Positions 24,398 through 30,489 of a stretch of DNA of 30,489 nucleotides are shown piece by piece. This DNA comes from TMED23 sp964566055. Lineage in GTDB: Bacteria > Pseudomonadota > Alphaproteobacteria > Rhodospirillales > UBA2165. The number at the start of each line of letters is the position of its first letter. Within the stretch, counting starts at the first letter, position 1. The stretch lies in NCBI GenBank assembly GCA_964566055.1, contig CAZMHI010000060.1:1-30489 (forward strand), written 5' to 3'. The position numbers and the translations under genes were made by a program. Under the pieces are notes generated by a model. It did no database searches, was not told where the DNA came from, and saw nothing but the letters and a program-made list of their open reading frames with translations.

Positions 24398-24880
24398 ATG
24401 ACTCTAAACTTAAAAAATATACTCGTCGTTAGCGGCGCTATAATTGTTGTCACCTTTGGCGCCTATCTGATGACCGCCACCGGTGGCAGTGGTATCGCCG
24501 ATGCGGATAATCCTGGGCAAGTCGCCCTTGGCAAAACTATCTATGCGGAACAATGCGCGTCTTGCCACGGAGCTAATCTTGAAGGCCAGAAAAATTGGCG
24601 CAAGCCACTGCCGGAAGGCGGCCTGCCGGCGCCACCGCATGATCAAAGCGGCCACACCTGGCACCATCCAGATAAGTTGTTGTTCGATTACACCCAGCGC
24701 GGCGGCCAGGCAATCGCACCCAATGGCTTCAAAAGCAATATGCCGGGATTTGGCAAAGCTTTCGGTGGCTCATTGAGCGATGCGGAAATTTGGGCCGTTC
24801 TCGCCTTTATCAAAAGCACCTGGCCGGGCAATATTCAATCACGCCAAGCCCAGCTCAATAGGCAGGCGGATCGGCGTTAA
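24398..24880 (+). CDS. Membrane-anchored class I cytochrome c
   Basis: Protein of 160 residues. An uncleaved-looking N-terminal helix (about 8-26, ILVVSGAIIVVTFGAYLM) anchors it with the haem domain in the periplasm. One CASCH site (C53, C56, H57) binds haem c, and M115 in SNMPGFG is the likely sixth ligand. A histidine-rich stretch between them (HDQSGHTWHH, 81-90) is unusual and could bind copper. The gene stands behind a CueR/HmrR-type promoter and is divergent from gor. A role in copper stress or copper redox handling is likely; respiratory electron transfer is the alternative. Confidence 0.9.
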   Translation: MTLNLKNILVVSGAIIVVTFGAYLMTATGGSGIADADNPGQVALGKTIYAEQCASCHGANLEGQKNWRKPLPEGGLPAPPHDQSGHTWHHPDKLLFDYTQRGGQAIAPNGFKSNMPGFGKAFGGSLSDAEIWAVLAFIKSTWPGNIQSRQAQLNRQADRR

Positions 24881-24904
24881 AAATATCACCCAATGGAGGA
24901 TTAA

Positions 24905-25399
24905 TTACCGGCGAAATCTCGAAACCCGGCTTGGACAGCCAATTTTGGTCATTAAATATCTTGGATAGGCGACCAAAGTTGTGCCTGATGTTAGACCATA
25001 ATCCAAATCAATCACCTGATTGGATTTAACAGCCTTAATCACGGCTTTGAGCAAATCCGGTTTTATTTTATCAAAATCAGTTTTGTTATTGGCGGATACA
25101 TTTATCGGATGTTTCGCCAATGAACTCGCAATAGCGCGTTTTGCATTTCGCGAATTGCGGCAAATCACACTGACATTTGCCGTCTCCGTTAAGATCAGGT
25201 TTAGGTTCAATGAAAGTTTTGTGCGAACCTTTTTATCACCAGAATTTGCCGGCACCGACATCGAAAGGTATTCAAGGTTAAGCACGTCTGCCCGTTGATA
25301 TTTGGTTGGGCTATTATCCGGGCGGGTTAAATATACATAGGCACCCCCGCCAATAATTAAAAATAGGCCAACACCACCTGCGATTAAGTATTTTATCAT
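24905..25399 (-). CDS. Membrane-anchored protein of unknown function
   Basis: Protein of 164 residues with a single N-terminal membrane helix (about 3-25, KYLIAGGVGLFLIIGGGAYVY) and an exported or periplasmic remainder. One short anchor followed by a compact strand-helix domain vaguely recalls FliL-like proteins in layout, but I see no diagnostic motif. There are two cysteines (in SVICRNS and TKIGCPS), which could form a disulfide. Base composition is somewhat AT-richer than gor. It converges on the cytochrome c gene with a 24-base gap, and there is no terminator between them. Function unknown. Confidence 0.65.
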   Translation of the reverse strand: MIKYLIAGGVGLFLIIGGGAYVYLTRPDNSPTKYQRADVLNLEYLSMSVPANSGDKKVRTKLSLNLNLILTETANVSVICRNSRNAKRAIASSLAKHPINVSANNKTDFDKIKPDLLKAVIKAVKSNQVIDLDYGLTSGTTLVAYPRYLMTKIGCPSRVSRFRR

Positions 25400-25622
25400 C
25401 GATTTAAAATTTCTTTTTTAATTAAATAATAATTTTCTCCCTTATACCGAGAAGATTACAATCAATAAAAAATAAATTCAACAGCCTTGATAGAGGTTCG
25501 CAGCTTGGCGGATTTCCAGCCTTTTTCCGCATAGCGAAATAACTCCTCCTAAGTTATTGAATACCCTTGGAATTATTCAGCACCTTCTGATGTAATATCG
25601 CTCAAAGAGGGAGGATTCTACC

Positions 25623-26966
25623 GTGAGCCTTTTGAGCAAATCCAACCGGCCTATGCATCTCGGGCCTTACCCATTGGAAAAAATTAAAAAAGTAGACCAG
25701 CCGACCACGCTCATTATTGATGAAGAAGTAAAGCGCATCCCCAAACGCGCCGATGGCTTTGAGCGCGCTAGGCTGGGTGATTACGGCTCGCACCAAAAGA
25801 AACGTCGTGAACGATCAGGAGGTGCACGGGGCTCGGGCAATATGCGGCCGGCGCCAATGATGGGCGCTATTCGCGATACTTTGCTTTATCTCTCGAAAAG
25901 GCAAGACGGCGACGTTGCGCCGGAAACAGCGCCCATTCCGGATGACCCCGAAATCCTCGCTCACAATATAAAATCGCTATGTTACTTCTTAAAAGCTGAT
26001 CAGGTCGGCATTTGTGAAGCCAAGCCCTACACCTGGTATTCCCATCAAAAGGACGGCACGCCGATTGAGCCATACCATAATAACGCCATCGTTATTCTGA
26101 TCGATCATGGCTATGGCAATGCCGATGGCGCCGGTGGCGATGATTGGGCGCCGGGACCGATGCTGTCCTACATGCGGGGTGTTGAGATCTGCAACATTGT
26201 CGCCTCCTATATCCGCAATTTAGGCTTTTCAGCACGGGCGCATTCATCCGTGGATAGCGACGTCATGCAGACACCGCTGGTGTTGCTGTCAGGCTTGGGC
26301 GAGATGAGCCGCATCGGTGAACTGGTGCTAAATCCGTTTTTAGGCCCACGCTTCAAATGCGCCGTCATCACTACTGATATGGAGCTTGCACCTGACAAGC
26401 CGATTGATTTCGGGCTCCAGGATTTCTGTGAAAAATGCCAGAAATGTGCGCGCGAATGCCCGGTTAGCGCCATCCCGTATGGGCCGAAGGTTATGTATAA
26501 CGGCTATGAGACCTGGAAACAGGATGTTGCCAATTGCACTAGCTACCGGGTGACCAATAGCGGCGGCTCCGGCTGTGGACGCTGTCTGGTGGTTTGCCCG
26601 TGGAATAAGTCCGATCTGGTGAGCCACCGCCTAGCCCGTTGGGCAGCGATCCACCTGCCCTGGTCCCGGCGCGCCCTGATCAAGCTCGACGACCTGCTGG
26701 GTTTCGGCAACCGTAATCCGGTTAAAAAGTGGTGGTTTGATCTATCGGTCGAGGACGGCAAGGTGATCAAAGCCAAAAAAACTAACAACCGTGACATCAA
26801 TCCTGAAAAGAAAAAGCCGGCCAAACACCGGGTCGCCCTTTATACGCCGGAGATGCTGCCGGCGCACGACAATCAGGATGTCTTTCCCTATGACCGCGCC
26901 GCCGGTTTCGAAGCAGCTGAGAACATGGAATCACCGGAGGATGCAAGGCAACGGGTTGGGAAGTAG
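25623..26966 (+). CDS. Reductive-dehalogenase-like cobalamin/4Fe-4S protein, cytoplasmic
   Basis: Protein of 447 residues resembling the catalytic part of reductive dehalogenases. The core includes AHSSVDSDVMQTPLVLLSG and NPFLGPRFKCAVITTDMELA, typical of RdhA. It is followed by two 4Fe-4S sites: C269, C272, C275, C279 (CEKCQKCARECP) and C305, C318, C321, C325 (CGRCLVVCPWNK). There is no twin-arginine signal, so it is cytoplasmic, unlike respiratory RdhA. No rdhB anchor is present, nor the fused flavin reductase of NpRdhA-type enzymes. The start is GTG after a strong AGGGAGGA site. It may dehalogenate an organohalide, act as an epoxyqueuosine-type reductase, or do something unknown; the substrate cannot be read from sequence. 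Confidence 0.85.
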   Translation: MSLLSKSNRPMHLGPYPLEKIKKVDQPTTLIIDEEVKRIPKRADGFERARLGDYGSHQKKRRERSGGARGSGNMRPAPMMGAIRDTLLYLSKRQDGDVAPETAPIPDDPEILAHNIKSLCYFLKADQVGICEAKPYTWYSHQKDGTPIEPYHNNAIVILIDHGYGNADGAGGDDWAPGPMLSYMRGVEICNIVASYIRNLGFSARAHSSVDSDVMQTPLVLLSGLGEMSRIGELVLNPFLGPRFKCAVITTDMELAPDKPIDFGLQDFCEKCQKCARECPVSAIPYGPKVMYNGYETWKQDVANCTSYRVTNSGGSGCGRCLVVCPWNKSDLVSHRLARWAAIHLPWSRRALIKLDDLLGFGNRNPVKKWWFDLSVEDGKVIKAKKTNNRDINPEKKKPAKHRVALYTPEMLPAHDNQDVFPYDRAAGFEAAENMESPEDARQRVGK

Positions 26967-26991
26967 GGAGGAGAAAAATAATCTCAAATTG

Positions 26992-27849
26992 TTATGACTG
27001 ATCAAGTATCGATTCCAGGAATTTCCTGAGATCCCGAAGTAAAGCATCGACGGCATGATTGCCGCCTACTTTAACGGATCCTTTTTTGCCGCAAGTCTCA
27101 AAAGCCAAACGCCGCTCAGCCCGATTAAGCAGATAACCGGAAGCGGCATCGTAATCGGTTCCATCGGCGCGCAGAGCGAGATCACAGCCGTCATAGCTGT
27201 AGGCATTTGGAACATCGCGGATGCCATCGCGCCACGAATCGAAGGCGTGGTAGGCGCCCTCAAAGAGTGAAATGCCCCAATCCCGTCCGCGCAATTTCAT
27301 TTTTTCAACTTGCTTGATGCAGGGTGCGGGCGGCGTCCAGTTGTCCTTCTTACCGGCAAAGATATGAACGGGGCTCGAGCTGACTTGATCATCTTCGATG
27401 GTGACGCAAATCGGATAGAGAAGGGCATAGCCAGCAAAATCCAAGTCACCGGCCACTTTCTTACGGATCGGAGTCCAGGCTGCGTAGAGCGCTGCTATCG
27501 CTCCTTTACTGCTGCCCATAATCGTGACTTTCTTAGCATCGATATCCGAACGACTGGCGAGATATTTTAGAGCCCTTAGTGCGTCGATTGCCATCATCGC
27601 CGCCGTCACCTCGGTCTGACTGCCAACGGTCGAGCTAACGTCCCGGCCCCCAAAACTGTCGACCTGCAAAGTCACGAAGCCGAGCTCTCGGGCCAGTTCT
27701 AAATATTTTTCATGCCGGTACAGCCGCCCGCCGGACCCATGCATGAATATAAAGGCCGGCATAACATCTTTGGTTTTCTTAGGGTGGACTAAGTCGGCTT
27801 CCAACGAAATATCGTATTTCGGGTTATCTTCGGACAGCAGGTTATTCAT
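26992..27849 (-). CDS. Dienelactone-hydrolase-family alpha/beta hydrolase
   Basis: Hydrolase of 285 residues. Visible elements are the oxyanion segment FIFMHGSGG (34-41), the nucleophile elbow GSSKG with Ser114, probable acid Asp169 (GKKDNWTP) and catalytic His201 (AYHAFD). Dienelactone hydrolase itself uses cysteine, so this serine member is more likely a carboxylesterase or related lyase. No signal peptide is seen. The gene converges on the reductive-dehalogenase-like gene with 25 bases between stops. Forty bases upstream of the start is a scaffold gap, so its promoter region is incomplete. Substrate unknown. Confidence 0.85.
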   Translation of the reverse strand: MNNLLSEDNPKYDISLEADLVHPKKTKDVMPAFIFMHGSGGRLYRHEKYLELARELGFVTLQVDSFGGRDVSSTVGSQTEVTAAMMAIDALRALKYLASRSDIDAKKVTIMGSSKGAIAALYAAWTPIRKKVAGDLDFAGYALLYPICVTIEDDQVSSSPVHIFAGKKDNWTPPAPCIKQVEKMKLRGRDWGISLFEGAYHAFDSWRDGIRDVPNAYSYDGCDLALRADGTDYDAASGYLLNRAERRLAFETCGKKGSVKVGGNHAVDALLRDLRKFLESILDQS

Positions 27850-27889
27850 CTGTAAATAGCCGGCCTACTTAATGGAAACATCATCGATT

Positions 27890-27899
27890 NNNNNNNNNN
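27890..27899. other. Scaffold gap (10 N)
   Basis: Ten undetermined bases, a conventional placeholder of unknown true length. The spacing between the two neighbouring genes is therefore unreliable. Confidence 0.98.
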
Positions 27900-27929
27900 G
27901 CCAGCAACCATTTCACTATTAACGCTGAT

Positions 27930-28286
27930 TTATAGTTCATAATCATTAAAATACATTTGTGGCTCAAATTGTCTAATTTCGATGCTTCTCGAGACTTCTA
28001 CGCCGTCCGGTTTTACCTCGTTCAGGAGCAAATCGAGCAACCGTTGGCCAAGTTCCATTCGCAAGGATTCGCTACGTCCCGGAGAAAAGCTAACTTCAAC
28101 GTGCACCATTCCCCGATCTCTCTCACGGCCGACGAGAAAATGGTCAAGCTCGATTGAACGGCTCTTGATCCTGTCAGTTTCGAAACTCTCGACGTTCCCA
28201 AGTATTTGATGTAGGGCGCCTAACAGTCGCTTGAAATCAACGGATTGCGTTAAATTGCTCGAATACTCAAGTACAATGTGCGGCAC
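27930..28286 (-). CDS. 5-carboxymethyl-2-hydroxymuconate isomerase-family tautomerase
   Basis: Small tautomerase of 118 residues. I place the start at GTG 28286: GAGGGAGAT lies just before it, and the next codon is proline. This yields an N-terminal Pro after methionine removal, the catalytic base of the superfamily (V/M-PHIVLEYSSNL, compare MPHFIVEYSDN). An upstream ATG at 28325 would bury that proline at residue 15. HVEVSFSPGRSESLRMELGQ in the middle matches the CHMI core. CHMI acts in homoprotocatechuate breakdown, but no other hpa genes are visible, so the real substrate is open. Confidence 0.85.
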   Translation of the reverse strand: MPHIVLEYSSNLTQSVDFKRLLGALHQILGNVESFETDRIKSRSIELDHFLVGRERDRGMVHVEVSFSPGRSESLRMELGQRLLDLLLNEVKPDGVEVSRSIEIRQFEPQMYFNDYEL

Positions 28287-28527
28287 CTTCAATCTCCCTC
28301 TATAAGCATTGATGGGTACTTTCATTATGACAGATAAATTGAAATTTTAGCATGCGCATTGAAAACAGTTTGCACGTTAATTTTTTAGTATCAGTAGGCA
28401 AACATATTAAAAACTTTGCAATCAAAAGTGCAACTCAATGCTACGGTTTGGAAGATTCTAAATTCGCTTCAGCGCGATGGCCGCCTTTCTTTCGATGAGT
28501 TGTCACGGCAGGTTAGATTGACACTTC

Positions 28528-28602
28528 CTGCCCTGGCCCCGGCGCGTGCTTATCGAGCTTAATGAACTGCTGGGCTTCGGCAACCGCAATCCGGTGAAGA
28601 AG
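28528..28602 (+). pseudogene. Remnant of a second reductive-dehalogenase-like gene
   Basis: The 25 codons read LPWPRRVLIELNELLGFGNR and then NPVKK; residues 345-369 of the intact protein read LPWSRRALIKLDDLLGFGNR and then NPVKK, so 20 of 25 match. Third-position differences (ggcttc/ggtttc, cgcaat/cgtaat) show a diverged homologue, not a recent copy. Ten G then TAG follow directly. No flanking homology is seen, so only this island survives, or it was brought in by recombination or misassembly. Confidence 0.8.
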
Positions 28603-28683
28603 GGGGGGGGGTAGATTAAAATACCTTATTGCCACAAAATTTATTTTATGGCGCAAATATATCAAAAAAAATACTTCAATCGC

Positions 28684-28723
28684 ACTTTTATGCATAAAAT
28701 GGTACTTTTATGCATAATATGGT
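28684..28723. repeat. Tandem 20-mer with palindromic TTTTATGCATAAAA core
   Basis: Two adjacent copies, ACTTTTATGCATAAAATGGT and ACTTTTATGCATAATATGGT, differ at one base. The first contains the perfect 14-base palindrome TTTTATGCATAAAA (28686-28699). They lie about 105-145 bases before the kinase start and could be a pair of operators phased about two helical turns apart. Confidence 0.6.
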
Positions 28724-28826
28724 GCTCAAGGCTCTTGAAAAAATAAAATCCTCCCTAATCTAAATAGTGATTAACTAACGCTATAGTAGTTATCAAACGT
28801 TGTTGCCATAAGGGGAGGAGGTTCTT

Positions 28827-29526
28827 TTGAGCTCTCTAAAAGCAAATGAATACCTCAATAAAGATAGAAGACGTAGATCCGGCTCTAGGTTTTCATGGGA
28901 AACGTTAGAAGATACGCTAGAGTTTTCTTCTGATTTTGCCTGCGTATGCAATAATGGAATAATTTCCCACGTCAATTTAGGCGGTTTAAAATTATTGGCA
29001 GCCGACAATAAAGATTTAATTGTTGGCCGAAATTTTACCGACTTCCTCGCACCGGATTATATTTTTTTGGGCCAGGAACTAATTTCTCAAACCCTGGAGG
29101 AGACTGAATCCGTACCAGTAAAATTGATGGATTTGGCAGGAAATAAAATCGTTGCCGAATTGTCTGCTCAATGGGCTCGAGAATTAGGTGATAAAACGGT
29201 TATTATCAAGGCCCATGACATTTCAAAAAGGATTCATTTGTTTGAAGATATTCGCCGTGGTGAAGATCGTTTTCAAACCATGGTCGAAAATTCCATGAAC
29301 ATGATGTGTACGATAAAAAACGGCAATATTGTGTTTATTAACAAACCAGGTATTGAATTGCTGGGGGTAAAAAATTCAACCCATATATTGGGACAGAATA
29401 TTAAGAAGTTTTTCCATTCTGACTATCACGATATATTGGATAAAACGCTAAATGAGTGGGTCGATGAGCGGTCTGTAATGCCAGCCATATTGCAGGGTGA
29501 AGATGGCACCACGCTCGAGACTAATA
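28827..29526 (+). CDS. PAS histidine kinase, N-terminal part (interrupted by scaffold gap)
   Basis: First 233 codons of a soluble sensor kinase. There is no membrane helix. A first PAS domain covers about residues 27-135 (FACVCNNGIISHVNLGG, ending with the PAC-like TVIIKAHDISKRI) and a second starts near 145 (FQTMVENSMNMMCTIKNGNI). The start is TTG, supported by the very strong AGGGGAGGAGG five bases before it. The frame enters the gap at 29527 in the middle of the second PAS domain (EDGTTLETN). The sequence after the gap continues the same domain, so this and the next entry are one gene. It is richer in A and T than the metabolic genes. Confidence 0.88.
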
Positions 29527-29536
29527 NNNNNNNNNN
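29527..29536. other. Scaffold gap (10 N) inside the kinase gene
   Basis: Placeholder of unknown length. The two kinase halves lie in different frames across it: ten bases leave the frame wrong, so the true missing length should be 2 more than a multiple of 3 if the gene is intact. Confidence 0.98.
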
Positions 29537-30421
29537 AAAGGACCGGAAAGTTATCTCTTAGAAGTTGCCGATATTTCTGAACACAGAAAATCCGTAATGG
29601 CAGTCTTGGAGGCTCATGATAAATTGGAATTTCGGGTAATTGAACGCACCCGACTGCTCAGTGAAGAAATTGAGGAGCGAAAATTTATCGAAGCCAGCCT
29701 AGTTGATGCCAATGAGAAGGCTGAGGCCGCCAATCAAGCGAAATCTGCTTTTTTAGCTAACATGAGTCACGAATTACGAACACCGCTAAACGCCATTATT
29801 GGATTTTCAGAAGCACTTAAACATAATGTATTTGGCGATTTAGCTAACCTCCAGCAGGAAGAATATGTTGGCCACATTCAAGAATCCGGCATTCATCTGT
29901 TACAGTTAATAAATGACATTTTGGATTTGTCGACGATTGAATCCGGAAAATTAAATTTATTTAAGAGTGAAGTTCATTTAAATTTATTAATGGAAAGCGT
30001 AAATATTATCATTGAAACCCGGGCGATAGAGAAAAATCTTGATATAAATCTCAATGTTTCAGACGATTTACCTCCACTGAATGCCGATGAGCTACGAATT
30101 AAGCAAATTTTGGTAAATTTGCTGTCAAACTCGATCAAATTTACTCCGCTAGGAGGGACAATTACAGTCAATTGCAAACAAAACGCCAATCAAAGAATCC
30201 AAATTTCGGTAGCTGATACAGGAATTGGTATGGATAAAAAAGGCGTAGAATTGGCCTTATCGAAATTTGGTCAAGTTAATCAAGATGATCCGAAGGAAAC
30301 TCCTGGGACGGGGCTTGGAATTCCATTAGTCAAAGAACTTGTTGAGGCCCATCAAGGCACTTTGGATATTTCGAGTAAACTTGGAGAAGGTACTATTGTA
30401 ACAATGGAATTCCCCCTTTGA
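29537..30421 (+). CDS. PAS histidine kinase, C-terminal part (HisKA and ATPase domains)
   Basis: Continuation of the kinase after the gap. The frame is open from 29537 (KGPESYLLEVADISEHRKS, a PAS C-terminus), through a coiled coil, to the HisKA box FLANMSHELRTPLNAIIGFSEAL with the phospho-accepting histidine. The ATPase domain follows: N box KQILVNLLSNSIKF, G1 VADTGIGM, F box FGQ, G2 GTGLGIPLVKELVEAHQG. No receiver domain is fused and no response-regulator gene is adjacent, so its partner is elsewhere. An ATG at 29597 exists but would be internal. Confidence 0.92.
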   Translation, partial: KGPESYLLEVADISEHRKSVMAVLEAHDKLEFRVIERTRLLSEEIEERKFIEASLVDANEKAEAANQAKSAFLANMSHELRTPLNAIIGFSEALKHNVFGDLANLQQEEYVGHIQESGIHLLQLINDILDLSTIESGKLNLFKSEVHLNLLMESVNIIIETRAIEKNLDINLNVSDDLPPLNADELRIKQILVNLLSNSIKFTPLGGTITVNCKQNANQRIQISVADTGIGMDKKGVELALSKFGQVNQDDPKETPGTGLGIPLVKELVEAHQGTLDISSKLGEGTIVTMEFPL

Positions 30422-30424
30422 CCT

Positions 30425-30489
30425 CTACTCCACCGTCACCGACTTAGCTAAATTCCGGGGCTGGTCAACGTCGGTGCCTTTGGCAACTG
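30425..30489 (-). CDS. glmS: Glucosamine-fructose-6-phosphate aminotransferase, last 20 codons
   Basis: The minus strand reads VAKGTDVDQPRNLAKSVTVE then a TAG stop (30425-30427). This is the nearly invariant C-terminus of GlmS, which makes glucosamine 6-phosphate for cell-wall precursors. The rest lies beyond the right edge. It converges on the kinase gene with three bases between the stop codons. Confidence 0.93.
   Translation of the reverse strand, partial: VAKGTDVDQPRNLAKSVTVE

Larger units (their letters stand above)
28287..28827. other. Gene-poor region with gene remnant and AT repeats
   Basis: About 540 bases between the tautomerase and the kinase. It contains a remnant of a reductive-dehalogenase-like gene (28528-28602), a run of ten G (28602-28611) and two tandem copies of an AT-rich 20-mer (28684-28723). 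The remainder shows no convincing reading frame, RNA or mobile element end. Confidence 0.7.

Noticed and set aside
25623..28286. A complete organohalide or homoprotocatechuate pathway island
   Set aside because: Only one dehalogenase-like, one hydrolase and one isomerase gene are present, on different strands, with a scaffold gap between; no dioxygenase, decarboxylase, transporter or regulator of such a pathway is visible.
28528..28614. Insertion-sequence remnant
   Set aside because: The translated segment matches the reductive-dehalogenase-like protein, not a transposase, and no terminal repeats or target duplication are seen.

Overview
The window looks like a scaffold from an alphaproteobacterium, probably a Rhodospirillales-like lineage and possibly from a metagenome. 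The order leuC-leuD-leuB-asd, then rplS-trmD-rimM-rpsP-ffh, then dapF-mtaB-ftsY is the arrangement expected there. Class II DAHP synthase, alanine/glutamate-rich tails on ribosomal proteins, and PraR-like XRE regulators agree with this. Two runs of ten N (27890-27899 and 29527-29536) are scaffold gaps, so the last 2.6 kb is less securely joined. I see no rRNA, tRNA, CRISPR array, prophage or intact insertion sequence.

Layout. 1-4 kb (minus): aspartate-semialdehyde dehydrogenase (cut by the window edge) and leuB, leuD, leuC. 4-8 kb (minus): rplS, trmD, rimM, rpsP and ffh, with a promoter and an intrinsic terminator in the ffh leader. 8.0-9.7 kb: an AT-rich spacer and two XRE regulators. 9.8-13.5 kb (plus): a 4Fe-4S protein, dapF, mtaB and ftsY, closed by a terminator. 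13.6-19 kb: a small unknown protein, an HBM/HAMP membrane protein with a decayed chemoreceptor tip, nadE, and an unknown 312-residue protein. 19-21.2 kb (minus): aroG (class II) followed by a fluoroacetate-dehalogenase-like hydrolase. 21.4-25.4 kb: a metal/redox cluster holding a self-regulated arsR-permease pair, glutathione reductase, a cytochrome c behind a CueR/HmrR-type promoter, and a membrane-anchored unknown. 25.6-28.6 kb: a cytoplasmic reductive-dehalogenase-like Fe-S protein, a dienelactone-hydrolase-like enzyme, a CHMI-type tautomerase, and a short remnant of a second reductive-dehalogenase-like gene. 28.8-30.5 kb: a soluble PAS histidine kinase broken by a scaffold gap, and the last codons of glmS.

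How the genes work together. The first 13.5 kb is housekeeping: leucine and lysine/threonine precursors, ribosome and tRNA maturation, and both halves of the SRP targeting system (ffh and ftsY). The accessory interest lies from 19 kb onward. There, a possible copper-responsive promoter, an ArsR operator, two dehalogenase-like enzymes and aromatic-ring-type hydrolase and isomerase genes suggest detoxification or catabolism. That functional grouping is inference from neighbours, not something the sequence proves.
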